A stretch of 64,000 nucleotides of DNA from Acanthopleura granulata (lineage: Eukaryota > Mollusca > Polyplacophora > Chitonida > Chitonidae). Position 1 is the stretch's first letter. Each line of letters starts with the position of its first letter. Positions 48,140 to 60,077 of the stretch are shown piece by piece. The notes beneath the pieces were generated by a model. That model made no database searches. It was not told the DNA's origin and saw nothing but the letters and a program-made list of their open reading frames with translations. The stretch is from contig JABBOT010000003.1 in NCBI GenBank assembly GCA_016165875.1, positions 28,815,816 to 28,879,815 of the forward strand, read 5' to 3'. The translations under genes and the position numbers were made by a program.

Positions 48140-51100
48140 CTGGAAGGAAAAAAGAAACGAGAAGGCATGAATATTTGAATAGCAGACGACATTTATCCTA
48201 TACACATCGCTAGTAATCAATTGCCTCCTTGTTCGGCATTTCCCACGTCCATTGGTAACGACTTTGGCTTGCGGGTCGCTGTTTAAATTATCACATTCCC
48301 TAGCTTCCCCAACCCAAAACCTAGTCATATCAAAAAGAGCGTTTTAGGTCAGAAGTAGCTGAGATTCTAGAGATATTTGAAACTCAGACCACACACTATC
48401 CGTGTCTTACATGTCATTAACGGCTGCTTTGTGTTAACACTGCAGGCTAAACCCACGATAAAAGTTCATCCATGGCCTGCCCGAGAAGATCGAGCCTACC
48501 TTACAGTCCGTGTAATATATTTTTGAATGCAGGGCGTGGGTCAACCCAGTGCCGACGGCTGAATGCAGGTAACCACAGCAAACCAGAAACTGATCCGGCT
48601 CTTCTAGATAGTCACCACCTCATGCAAAGCCGGGGTAATTACCGTCGATCAGGCAGGGGCAAGGGTGAAAATAACGAGTAAATAAAAATAACATATTGTG
48701 ATGAGAAATTGTCCTGGTTTTCAGCTAAGACTGAGGGGAATAAACTCGGCAAACAAAATGTTTGAAATCAGAATAATGCACAAGCTACCAATAAAGTACA
48801 TATAGCCTAATCTCATGAAAATCAGATTCTTAGTTCGTAACAGCCACATGATCTGATTTTAATGAGATTGGTTTTAGCCCTGAACTGGGTGGACTACTGC
48901 TGGATTTTCAACATGGGCCTGTGATACTCCAACCATCTGTAGGTCAACGAAGTATACAGAATTTTGAAATGCTCACAAGCCTTTTAATTAAGAAAGTTTG
49001 TATGTGAGTCTTAGTTACTGCATTTGTAAATTGCAATCATTTTTGCCCGGCGCTGTATATGCAAAGACAAATAAAGTGCATTACAAAGAGCTTTTCGGAC
49101 ATTTTTTTTTTAATTTGAATAAATTTCCTTTCAATTCACCTGTTGGTTTGTCCAGCAAGGATAAATTGGGCATCAATTGATAGTTGAGTTATTAGGCTTT
49201 TGAAAGCGAAGCTTATATTCTTTCTCTCTCTCGTGAGATATTAGTTTATATATTTATTTATTTATGAGATTTGTGTTTAACGCCGTACTCTAGAATATTT
49301 CACTTATAGAACTACGACGGCGCCCAGCATCCTGGCTGGAGTAAACAACGCAGAGCCCGGAGGTAACTCACGGCCATCCGTAGGTTGAAGGTGGGTCCTC
49401 CCATATACGACTTGAGAGGAAGTCAGCGTGAGCTGGGCTGGAACTCACAGCGATCGCATTTGCGAGAGGCGCCTGGGTCATTGCGCCTGGGTCATTACGT
49501 TCTAGTGCGCTAACCCTCTCTGCCACGGAGGCAGTTTTCAATATATTTTCAACATAGGTACGTGCCAAAAATACATACATACCCAAGTTTCTCCCATTCG
49601 GAGACCAGGGTATAATGCAAAAGGGCAAAGTTCAGTAAAAATGCGATCAGATATATAGCGTCTTCACCAAGGTCAGGTCGTACTGATGAAAGGCGAATTA
49701 CCAGAGCAACCCACCAGCCACCGATGAATACATCGAAATGGGAACATATTTTTGATACATACATGTACTGATAGCACTGTTACTGCATTTGGCCCAGAGC
49801 CCCAGGGACCGCTTTGTTTAGCCATACGTATTATTTTCTATGGTGATATTTGTTTAAAATTAGAATCATTATAGTGTTCTATTTAGTGGGCCTGACCACT
49901 GTGAAAGACTACCAGTTCTAAAATACCAGAATAGTGTTCAAGCAGCACGTGGACAAGCACTCTTGCGCCAATGCTAACGTTGACAAAAGCAGAATTGGTT
50001 CTTTGAATGAAAACTCCATTTCCATAATAACTATGAGTATAATTCTGTACACCTGTTGTCAGTTCTTTGAAAGAAAACTCTATTTCCATAATAACTATGG
50101 GTATAATACTGTACCGACGTTGTTGGTTCTTTGAATGAAAACGCTAAGATTATTTCCATAATAACTATGGGTATAATTCTGTACACACGTTCCTGGTTCT
50201 TTGAATGAAACCTCTATTTCCATAATAGCTATGAGTATAATTCTCCACACACCGCGTTGGTTCTCTAAATGAAAAAGTCTGAATAGCCTAATAGCTAGGA
50301 GTGTAATTCTCTACATACTACAATCTATAAAACCGACGGCTTTACGCGGAAAAAGCTGCTTAGTAACGTTCATGAGTAAAAGCTGATTAGCTTCATGCAT
50401 ATAGATTTCAGTGGTTATCAACATAGCTGCCTGAATTACAAATGCTGATTACACGAATTGATGATCCGTTTTTCAGGAAAGCCAAAGCGTGGCGCAAACC
50501 ATGCATCTGAAGACATTCTACTACTGAGTCGTCAGGATTTTGATTTCACCCACCAGGTTTGAGCTCGTGTCTTTTTTTCCACGATGGGAATATGATGTCC
50601 TATATATATTATGACCTTCACTAGACCGTTTTCTGTGTATGAAGACTTCAAACGCGATCATACCAAACTATCGTTGTGGTGGTGGCCATGTTTCAGCTTC
50701 TGTATATACATGCTTTGGGGCTCATTTTGACTATAAACAACAAAAGGCTTTTCACACCTAAAAAGGCCAAATAATAAATATGTAAATACTAGTACTACTA
50801 ATGGTTCACGTGCACTAGTACTGAGATTATTGATACTGCTATATCATCTCCAAAAAAACTAACAAAATGTTAATGGAATACATTGTAAGCAAATCGGAAA
50901 TAAGTGACACCTACCATACTGTTCTCTTCCAACTGCAAAGAGCAAACATGCCTAAGTGGAGTTATGAACAGTTACAGTGCTCTAGTTTGTATGGCACAGC
51001 ATTGAGATCACGCGTTACAGTGTTCTAGGTTATATGGCACAGCATTGAAATCTCGCGTTACAGTGTTCTAGTTTATACATCGTTCATCATCAACTCACAT

Positions 51101-54100
51101 GTGACAGGGTTCCAGTTGATGTCGCTCATCACTGACCTCACGTGTTACAGTGCTCCAGTGAGATTTTGCTTACCACTGATATCACTTCTTACAATATCTA
51201 GTGATATCGGACATTACAGTGGTCTCGTGTGTCGCACTGATGTCGGACATCACTGATCTCACGTATCACAGTGTACTAGCTGCATGATATAGCAACAATC
51301 TTGTGCACGTTGCTGTAATGTAAATGACAATTTCAAGAAAACCTTTCTGGCATGGATGCCCTGTGCAGGACTACCTGAAGATTTTGATCCTTGTTTTATC
51401 CTTTCACGTCTTGCATGTTTTATTACATATCTTTGTACAGTTTTTGGTATGTATATACAAGGTTTTAAATTTTAGTTTTTGTGGAGTTGGTTTGTGGTGC
51501 GAAAACTATTTATTAAAAGATTTGTAGTTTGTAATCACGGTTGAACTGTGATTAGCATAAATCTTGGCTCATAAAACTTTTAACTTTTAAAACTAAATAT
51601 AAGCATCCAAGTTCCGTTTCCAGATTGGATTAAATTCAAAACTTTCTTGAATAAATGAACGAATTAATGCAGTGAAACGCCACATCCGCGGTACAAAAGT
51701 GACATGAAATACATATAATTCGCATGAGAAACACAAACAGAGGATGGATTCGATTTATTATGATAATCATGCGCAATTTAAAAAGTGTTAACAGTAGGAT
51801 TTTATACGACTCTAATGACATGCTTCTTAATATCAGGTCTCGAGATTATTCAAACCACGCATCCAGAATGCTACCACGTGATCAGTTCAACCACCCATGC
51901 GGCCGAATCAGATACAAACAATTCAAGCGGATGGCGCCGAAACAAATACGTAAAATTCAAGTCAGAATTACAGTGGTATTTAAATGTCAGGAAACGCCAA
52001 GAATCCCGTGCAAATGAGGGACAACTGTCGCTATATTTGGCATTGTGCACTTCATCGTCATAGGCGACGATTTTATTTTATTTACTTATTTGACCTATGT
52101 TCTATGCCGTACTCAAGAATATTTCACTTATATGATGGTGGCCAGCATTACGTGGGAGGAAACCAGGCAGAGCCCGGGGAAAACGACCATCCGCATGTTG
52201 CTAGTGGGCCTTCCCTGGCGGAGAGGAAGCAAGCATGAGCTAGTCTTGAACTCACTGCCCCGCATTGGTGAGAGGCACCAGGGTCATTACGCCGCGCTGG
52301 GGTGCTAACCCCCTCGGCCCTCGATGACGATTTTGGTTGAAGTTAACTCAAGTGCACATGTTGATAACTATCTGCACTGATGACATCACATCCTCACTCA
52401 TGCTGATTTATTGACAGACTGTTTGACTGAGCTGATTCGATTCGCGCCCGTTTAGAGCTGCGCACTTACTTGTGTACTTGTTTGATATTGACCTCTCTGT
52501 GCAGTTGGAAACGTGCATGATATACACCGTCTAAGTTTTACGTCACAGAATTAGAGAATTACAGAAGTAGTAATCATGCCTTTCTATCCGAAGGGAGACA
52601 ACTCCGAGTAAACTTCAATAGCTTTCCCTTTTATTATCATTACATATAGGGCCTTATTGGAGATGATGAAAAAATTCCCTGGCCTATACGTTGTCCTCAC
52701 CTAAGGAATAATTAAAATGTCAACTTATTATGGCGTATTGGATTTGGAATTTTTCTCATGTGCTCTATGTAACCTTATTTCTGCATGTATCACTGCAGTC
52801 TACTTACTCAATGAAAAGTGTTGCTCAGGTCAGAGGTCGCCATAATAGACAAAATTCGAAATTCTCGCTTAATATGCTTCAGCGCGGTACCCTCAGGTTA
52901 TACCGCTTTTTACTTTAAGCTATGTCACATAAAGTGCAAGTAAGGCAGGCTACGTTTATGCCTGGGTGCGTTCGTTGTAAAGGTTGGTTGGCCAAGCATA
53001 CAGAGATTCTATACCAAAGACATCTCATCTGTGAGGTTTAATATGTATGTGCTGGATGCACTAAATTCGGATTCTTCAAGGACCTCGTGGGCATCTGCCT
53101 CACCCATAAAACCCTCTTGGCTGAAAAGCAGGTATTTTACGCGGTGATCTAAGGCCTTGTTTCCTTTGTTTGTTTGTTTTTTTAAATTGTAAACAAAATT
53201 TTTAAAGCATTCAGCACATTCATGTGCATAAGAACAAAATTTACATGTGATTCAGAAACAACGAGAACTTATTACTCCTTAAAGTGTATATCCAAAAACT
53301 TTTGAACAAAAATAGATATTTATTTATTTGGCTGCATTTTAATGCTGCCCTCAAAAGATTTTTTTAAAAGGCGGCGGACGGTACAGTATATACAATGTCT
53401 ATCTGAGTTTGTAAAGAGGCCATTCTTTTCCTTCCAAATTATTGTACACAATATGTTCATTATGTAAAAGGCTGCAGTTTTGTTAAATATGGCTACACAC
53501 AGTACACCTATGCTTATGAATGATTTACTTACCGAAATTCATCGCTTCCCTCTGTTGACGAGCTTCTATGTTTCCTGTGAAATTGGAAATCATTTACCAT
53601 AAATATTATATAATAAACATTTTAAATCAAGTCCAATGGACAGTATGCTTGGATACGTTAAGCCTGATATTTGGTATAGGGGTGGGTGTACGGATGACTT
53701 ATGTCAAACAAATTTATTTATTTATTTGCCTTTTTTTTACCCCATACTCAAAAATTGTCCACTTATATGGCGGAGGTCAGTTTTATCGGTTGATGGCATC
53801 TCGGCGCAGAGCAAATGACCACAATAGGTAGGGTTGACCTTTCATTGTCACCAAGGCATCCAGAACAGTGGACGAGGGCGAAATGAGAACGAGGCAGTCT
53901 CAAAGAAAGAATTAAAGACCATCAAATAGTTTTACAGTGTCAACGAAACGATTGTGGAAAGACGTACATTAGGCGGATCTGTAACAGACCTGCTTTGTTA
54001 AAGTGAAAGACAACTCATCACTGAGGTACTGTTCATTAAAAAGATTACAAAATTCTCTTTTGAATGCAAAAACCTGTTTGAATTTGGATGAATTCGTTGC

Positions 54101-57100
54101 TGAATTATCTTCGTTTGAAGTGTAGAGTATTTTGCCGCTGACTAGGGATCTGGAGGCGCCCATGCTTATGAGAGATTGACCAATCAGAGAACTAGGAGAC
54201 ATCAGCTGTTCAAGAGCTTTGACGTAAATCTTAATCTTGATTTAGATATATACTTAAGTTTCAACCCCAACTTTAGCAGCTTACTGCAGTCTCAAGTAAC
54301 AAGAGTGTTCCGCACGTGGAACAATTACGTCACAGCTCACGCAGAATGGCTGCATTTCATGTTAGCTGACGGAGAGCGGTTAAATGCCAATTTCCACTGT
54401 GGTAGTATCTGTCAGGAAAAATACTTCATCGAAATAAACATAATATTGTCCAACTTTTTTGACAAACTTGACTTTGAACATGCCCTGTCTTTCACTTTAA
54501 AATCCTATACAGACATCTTGTCATGGAGCGCAGTGTCTGCTCGTCGCCTTCAGGAAGCGTACAAGGAGGGAAAATGTGCGTGAACAGATTGGAATAAAAT
54601 TGGTGCCAGCACAAGAGCCATGTTGACAAACACAAGAAGAACTCACATGAAGAGGCGGACTCTTATCCTGAGCGCCATCCCGGTTCGTTGTTTTCAATTC
54701 CACTTACTAATAACTGTAAACACGTCTGTGCGAACAGACTGTACTGATCCCAGCACGTGAAACTCCTCGTGCATGCATTTCTGTGAGAGCATTGCGACAC
54801 GCACATATTGTTTAGATTGAAATGAGGATATGAGAGTAGCGTTGATTACTGAACGGCCTTACTTCTTAGGATAAAGACCTTAATACATGTGAATGTTTAT
54901 GCAACTTGATTGCATTCTTTGACGTAACTCCAGGAGTGTAGCTATATAATCAGCTCACTCCAGGACATCATGACTGACATCTTGTAAACATTGAGCGAGA
55001 GTAGATAAGGATTAAGCCATATATATCATTACATTTATAATCTCTGGTTCAGCTACGTTAAACTGTTTTAAAAAACAAGGAACAATTTATCTTGGGTGTT
55101 TTCACTCGTTTTCCGTGCTCGAAGGAACAGCATTAGTCGTAGAGACTCTTGGTTATAAACCCATTACGTGGCCGATATAATAATCTCCAACGTTTATTTG
55201 TCTGTCTGTCTGAAATTAACCTGGCGATAATACAAAACACGGGAACTTTTATTACATCACTTGTACATTATTTCATAAAATGGTGGAACATCTCTGGTTC
55301 CTCCACAAGTAATAAATCTGACCACTGTCATTTCAGTGAAAAAAATCTTGTGTATGTTGTGATTTACACCAGTCAACCAACCAATCAATCAATCAATCAT
55401 AAGTTCGCTGTTTTACGCGATGCATTTCATGGCGCTGGAGGACACAAGTGGGCCAGGAGTAAACAACCAGGATTCGCAGTGATTCACTGATTAGATGCGG
55501 GATTGATTCACCGATTGATTCACAATTGATTTCATTTGTCGACAGATGGAAAGATCAAATGATCAGTAGTGACTGATTCAGTGAATCATTTAATTTCATT
55601 TATTTATTTATTTATTTTAAGAAGATTTCGCACTGCCCAATGGCCATTAGGGGATCTCCTCAACAATCAATTCAACATATTAACACAAACTAACACAAAA
55701 GATAAACAAAATATACATAGCATGACATACATGTGGTAAGTTAAAGGGAAACAAAATTAAGATCACAATGAAATAAAAAATAGTCTTGAACGAGTTGACA
55801 TTGTCTTAAAACAACAGGGTTGAATGTGGCTGAATCTATTAAACTGACTTATAAAATTATGAACAGACGTTAAAATTAATTTATTTCCGTCAATGCTAAG
55901 TTCGGGGCTATAATACTGATTATATATTTGGGCATGTGCTTTCTGAGAGTGGCATAAGCGGGGCATTTAAAGGACTAATGTTATGTATTTTCACAAATAA
56001 GGCTGCATTTATAACAAGACTGGTCATCAATAATGTTGTATTTAAACAAACCCCCGCAAAGAGCGCTCAGTCCGATTACCATTGCACAGAGCACAGTGGA
56101 GGGAAAAATGTCAACTGAATTACACACGAACGTTAGTTCACAGTTGTCAGAGTTTAGAGAGTATAGAAAGTTCTTAATCTCCATTCCTTGGTTGTCTTGG
56201 GAAAGAAGGACCAGGAAAATATCTGCATTGGGAAAAAATCGAAAGAGATACCTGTTTCTAAGATTGTAAGCGTCTACTCCAGTGATATATCTTCGGGTAA
56301 CTAAGGTCTTCAGACATGTAGGAGACAGTCCATTGATGATTTGATAGAAAAGCAAAATACGGCGGGATATTCGCCCGCTGTACAAGTCTACGCCGGGTGT
56401 ACAAGTTCTCTCCATTTCAGTTCTTTTAATAAAGGTTTATAGGAAGTTCGACGTAAACCGCCTGTGCATAATAGTACTGCTCGGCGCTGGGCGCTTTCTA
56501 TTAAGTTAGATAGTGCCATGCTGCAGTTCTGAAATAAATTATCACTATGTTCAACAGAATTCCTTATTAGGTCAAAGTACGAAGTTATCATGCACTTTGT
56601 ATCGCAGGAGTTCACCTAGCCCGACATATCATACTCAATTCCATGTTACCTTTCTAACCTATGGAACTTTTATGCTATTTCCATTTGCCATCGTGCTGCA
56701 GAGTAATTCTGAGGTGTTTATGGGACTGAATCCTCTTCACTTCTACGCCCTCAAAATTCAAGTTTGGATGTGAGCGGTTATTTACAAAGATATAAGAAGA
56801 TAGACAGCTTTGATGGCATTAAATGTCACAAACCTTTGTCTAGTCCAATTTGACAAACAAACAAGATGACGATTAGTTTTAGTTTCGGGGCTGCTAACTC
56901 TGTAGGCTCTTCAGACAAAGATACATCATCTGCGAATATGTTAATATCCCATTCAATGTTCGTATTAATATCATTGACAAATATTAAAAAGAGAAGAGGG
57001 CCGAGTACAGAACCCTGTGGAACACCAGCATGCACTGGGTAAGTTTCACATTCAACACCGTTAATACAAACTTTAATTTTCCTGTCACATAAGTAATCTT

Positions 57101-58443
57101 TAAACCAAGTAAGAAGTTAATCTTCAGTACCCATTTGCTGTAACTTGAACAGAAAACCGTCATGTCAGAGATTGTCAAAGGCCTTACTGTCATCTAGAAA
57201 CACTACACACGTGTCATTTCCACTGTCAAGATTTGTATATGTCGTGTGCAATTTTCGTTAAAATGGCATGTAGTCGAATCGCCATGTTTAAATCCATGTT
57301 ATTTGGTATAAGAAGCTTATTTCTCATACAATAATAATAATGACGTTTATAAACGACCTTCTCCAAGACACTAGAAAGAGAGGGTTGAAGGGACACTGGT
57401 CGATAATTGGAAATATCATGTATGTCTCCTATTATAACACTGGCGTATAGGGGCTTCCATGCTGTTGGAAACACACCTGACTGTGATGAATGATTGGATA
57501 TACTTGTAACAGGTGTTGCAGTACAATCAGCAGGATTTTAGCATGGAATTGTTTATGCCATCAGTACCTGATGCCTTTTCTGTATTTAGACTCGCGAGTA
57601 AATGTTTAATTTCATTTTCACAAGGGTGTATACAACTGAGACGTAAATCCGCAACGTATGTGAGGGGTAGCAGGACAGGTACTCTCTGGTGAGGGGCAGA
57701 ATGAGATGTGAGAAACTTATATAATTCATTCTCCTGTTTGACGTCATTTGAAAGGTGTTAGCCGTTAACAACCGTTGATTGCATCAGTTATGAATTCACA
57801 TGCGGATTGATGGAATGCACTGGGATCGGCTAATAAATACACTGAATCAGTGACTGATTCATCGGTTCACTGAATGATTCAATGCATGATGAATTCACCA
57901 GGTATACCAAACTAAGGTATAGTTTACATCAATCTGAGAGTCAAGTCAGACATTCCTAAACCTTAAAGAATGTACGTTCCAAGGCGGTAGACGCAAGACC
58001 TATGCCGTCATAACGAATAGGTTAGATATAATACATACATAGTTAAAAAAAAATTAGGACGTGTGAGAGAGGCAGTCAACAGTTTTCAGTGATAAAGGGA
58101 GGGCAGTTCCATACACAGAGTTGTCTGAGTTCAGTCATTATGTAGGCCCACAAATCTCTCCGTGAAAAACCCTCAGAGAAAGGTAAAAAAGATTATCTGG
58201 TCTGGTGCAATGACGCTGGAGGGTATGGTTCGTCATGTGTGACTTGGTGTGTATACTGCAGTGAGATGTTTATCTGATAATATACCATATTTGATAAGGT
58301 TAATTTGCCTTTATCTCTAAGTTAGTAAGTATGCATAAACGTAACACATATGACCGATTTTCTATTTAAATATAACAGAAAGAGTTCAAACTCGACACTT
58401 ACCGAAAGCTCAGTTTCTTAAAACTCGACTTCAAAGACTTCAT
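47551..58443 (-). CDS. Sarcoplasmic calcium-binding protein/calexcitin-like EF-hand protein (complete)
   Basis: Three exons in transcript order: 58403-58443, 53533-53574 (cassette) and 47551-48139. The product has 223 residues, or 209 without the cassette. The N-terminus is MKSLKSSFKKLSF; helices and loops follow from about residue 37. In 223-residue numbering, 12-residue EF loops are at 54-65 (DVNNDKSVSEDD), 145-156 (DVDGNGVITRTE) and 180-191 (DLDNSGVIDRSE). The second EF position, near GSARNIATEEEY, has lost its ligands. Loops I, III and IV active with II degenerate is the layout of invertebrate sarcoplasmic calcium-binding proteins and calexcitins, cytosolic calcium buffers or sensors of muscle and neurons. 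I cannot choose between them from sequence alone. Exons 1 and 2 were found by phase: both end with CG before a GTAAGT donor, and the next exon supplies the G of an Arg codon. No signal peptide or membrane span is seen. Confidence 0.86.
49245..49533 (-). mobile_element. tRNA-derived SINE, family 1, near full length
   Basis: Read on the minus strand: a tRNA-like head with A-box and B-box words, a central part ending in 'gctgggcgccgtcg', a 3' part 'attctagagtacggcgttaa', and a (AAAT)n tail. On the plus strand it begins 'tttatttatttatg' and ends 'gccacggaggca'. One segment, 'cctgggtcatt', is duplicated inside the head. It lies in an EF-hand gene intron. Confidence 0.88.
49996..50320. repeat. Tandem array of about 65-72 bp units, about five copies
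   Basis: Each unit carries 'ggttctttgaatgaaaac', 'atttccataataactatg' and 'gtataattctgtacac'. The middle copies are most alike and the last two more diverged. It lies in the intron between the EF-hand exon and the cassette exon. Confidence 0.85.
50970..51290. repeat. Diverged tandem array of about 50-60 bp units
   Basis: Recurring words are 'ttacagtgttctag', 'tatggcacagcattga', 'atcactgatctcacg' and 'gatgtcgg', about six units. The first two are near-identical, later ones drift. Same intron as the array at 49996-50320, about 650 bp away. Confidence 0.7.
52070..52327 (-). mobile_element. tRNA-derived SINE, family 1, near full length
   Basis: Same order of parts as the copy at 49245, with 'ccgtactcaagaatatttca', 'ggccagcattacgtgggagg', 'cagagcccggggaaaa' and a head near 52230-52320. 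Intron of the EF-hand gene. Confidence 0.88.
53533..53574 (-). CDS. 42-nt in-frame cassette exon of the SCP/calexcitin-like gene
   Basis: Flanked by a TTTCACAG acceptor and a GTAAGT donor. Read with the two bases left from the first exon it encodes RKHRSSTEGSDEF and leaves the same CG remainder, so it can be included or skipped without frame change. Its first seven bases, GAAACAT, are identical to those of the large EF-hand exon. There is no transcript evidence; support is phase, splice signals and length. Confidence 0.68.
53710..53850 (-). mobile_element. SINE family 1, degraded
   Basis: 'tttatttatttatttgcc', 'ccatactcaaaaattgtcca' and 'cttatatggcggaggtcag' are recognisable; the remainder is diverged. 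It lies about 135 bp upstream (transcript sense) of the EF-hand cassette exon. Confidence 0.72.
54146..54583 (+). CDS. Unrecognised open stretch, no ATG at its start
   Basis: A stop-free stretch of about 145 codons ends in TGA at 54583, inside the first intron of the EF-hand gene on the opposite strand. The first true in-frame ATG falls well inside it. The translation is rich in Leu, Phe, Ser and Asn with no motif I recognise. One such stretch is roughly what chance predicts in 64 kb of six-frame AT-rich DNA, so this may be noncoding or a pseudogene fragment. Confidence 0.2.
   Translation, partial: GSGGAHAYERLTNQRTRRHQLFKSFDVNLNLDLDIYLSFNPNFSSLLQSQVTRVFRTWNNYVTAHAEWLHFMLADGERLNANFHCGSICQEKYFIEINIILSNFFDKLDFEHALSFTLKSYTDILSWSAVSARRLQEAYKEGKCA
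55595..57780 (-). pseudogene. Decayed non-LTR retrotransposon, reverse-transcriptase part (5'-truncated)
   Basis: On the minus strand, RT-family motifs occur in the right order but in changing frames: KASGTDGI near 57575, NYRPVSL near 57425, a Lys-Ala-Phe-Asp block near 57175, VPQGSVLGP near 57015, FADD near 56930, then the C-terminal region with RRAVLLCTGG near 56480 and FYQIINGLSP near 56340. In-frame stops and frame changes separate them, so it is dead. An (AAAT)n tail at about 55598-55619 marks the 3' end, as in Jockey/CR1-type elements. No endonuclease domain is seen upstream, so it is 5'-truncated. It lies in the first intron of the EF-hand gene, same orientation. Clade not determinable by eye. 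Confidence 0.85.
58403..58443 (-). CDS. First coding exon of the SCP/calexcitin-like gene
   Basis: ATG at 58443 followed by MKSLKSSFKKLSF and two bases, then GTAAGTGT. The phase fits both the cassette and the EF-hand exon. The peptide is short, basic and Ser/Phe-rich. The transcription start is not determinable. Confidence 0.7.
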
Positions 58444-58569
58444 GGTCGACTTGTGGTCAGTAAATCATCGACCAAGGACGAGAAGCAGGCTGACGTCTTA
58501 ACCGTCGCATGCCTGAACACTTTCTGTATTAAGTGAGAGCATTCGTGAGGCTATAAACAGAAGTTTTGT

Positions 58570-58612
58570 ATGTGTGTGTGTGTGTGTGTTTTTTTTTTCT
58601 TTTTCTTTTTTT
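58570..58612. repeat. (TG)n and pyrimidine-rich simple repeat
   Basis: About ten TG units are followed by a T/C-rich tract, about 125 bp upstream of the EF-hand first-exon ATG in that gene's orientation. Confidence 0.93.
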
Positions 58613-59629
58613 TTCGCAGCTGGAAGTAGAACATAATTGGCTTAAACTGTTTTTGCTACCGCCCATGCCTTTTAAGGGCTCCATCATGTGTAACAGTTGT
58701 CAGGAAATGTGCAGATCTGTACTGGGCTCTATCTTTATCCATACTTTATACAGCACAACAACCAAGCCGACAAAGAAAGCGCTCAGAACAAAAGGGATGT
58801 GTACACCGTCAACACTATGCATTAATTAAATCCCACTAATTATGCCTTACTTGTAAGATAATGGCGTGGACCACAGAGCACGCCACAGAGCTTGTAGAGT
58901 TTTTGCCACTAATTGGCCCAGACTACCACAGAGACCAAACCTCTAATATCACTCCAGGGCACCGTAAACCCATATTTCAGGACATTTGAGACAAGAGCAG
59001 TGTCAATTCAATCATTCGACTTTTAGTTTTGTGCTATGTGTTTAGTATCAACCAAGACAAAAATTTGCAGATAAATGACATCATGGGAATCTTATAACTC
59101 GTGTCCCGTTATAACTGTTTTGGTGGGGCGATGAAACGGAACGCAATTCACAGGTCGTCAATATAGTGTAACAAGAACAAAATTAAAGATATCTCAGTAA
59201 CATCTTTGCAAATTTGATGTTAAACAACAATTATGAAAACTTTGCAATTAAAAATTTTCAATGTTTTTATCAATTATATGATGAAATCAAATCATCAAAA
59301 ATTTTGGTTGACGGCATAATTTCATTCGCTTAGCAAATGGGGTATAAAGAGTTCGAAACAAGCTTACGCCTCGAAACTGGAATTAATTTTTTGAGGAATT
59401 GCCCTTATTTGTACTGAGAATGACCCGATCCTAGAAATATTTTATCATTTTTTGTTTAATTCATTAATGTTTAATGCCTAAATGAAATATTTTCACTTAT
59501 ACAATGGATGTAAGTTTCATTGCTGGATAAAGTGAAAACTGTTGTCATATATATAAAACAAATATAGGCGTAAATATCTGCACCAAAAGTTTTTACTTTA
59601 TCACCCGATGAGCAAATTATCCCAGGGGT

Positions 59630-59751
59630 TAGTTTAATGAAAGGTATGTACTCTGAGTGTTAAGTAACCCTTACCTAAATGCACTTCAATTCTCTTACAA
59701 CATAAACATGTATTTACACAGCTATTGTGCTTTACGAAACAGGGGCCTGGT
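59630..59751. mobile_element. MITE-like element, same family, inverted
   Basis: 'gtgttaagtaacccttacct' and the right end 'acgaaacaggggcctgg' match the family in reverse orientation. Confidence 0.6.
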
Positions 59752-59897
59752 TTTTCAAAACCTGCAGGACATTAATTAATGGAACTATCATTTGCGAGTT
59801 CACGTAACCTTTATTACAAGTTTAAATGCAGAAATTCATTCTGACAACCCCCCCCCACACCCCCAGTTACCCAAAGTTTGAATAGCAACATTTGGTC

Positions 59898-60077
59898 GGA
59901 TCGGTGTCAGTATAACGTAACTGGGCGGGGCGTCATGTATGCTGTCTTAGGCATAATGTTCCAGCGGCCTAGCCACAAGAATACAATCTATATGCTCACA
60001 CGAAGAACTCATCGTCGTCATATGACTGAAATATATCTAAGCAAACCCCAAGCACTCACTCACTCACTCACTCACTG
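59898..60077 (+). mobile_element. SINE family 2, 5'-truncated, with (CACT)n tail
   Basis: Starts at 'tcggtgtcagtataacgtaa', continues 'gggcggggcgtcatgtatgc' and 'gaagaactcatcgtcgtcat', and ends 'aaccccaagcactcactcac'. A short CACT microsatellite forms the tail. Confidence 0.8.

Noticed and set aside
48141..48192. The upstream ATG at 48192 as start of the EF-hand protein
   Set aside because: It lies upstream of a good acceptor (CCTTCCAG) and the peptide it adds is read from the polypyrimidine tract; exons at 53533 and 58403 fit in phase instead.
47824..48213. 129-codon plus-strand open frame opposite the EF-hand exon
   Set aside because: It is the antisense shadow of a clear EF-hand coding exon; its translation has no family similarity.
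49996..50320. CRISPR-like array
   Set aside because: Units are diverged direct tandem repeats without constant repeats and unique spacers, in an animal intron.
54176..54583. Divergent ferritin
   Set aside because: The helix-like spacing suggested it, but no metal-ligand pattern of ferritin could be matched.
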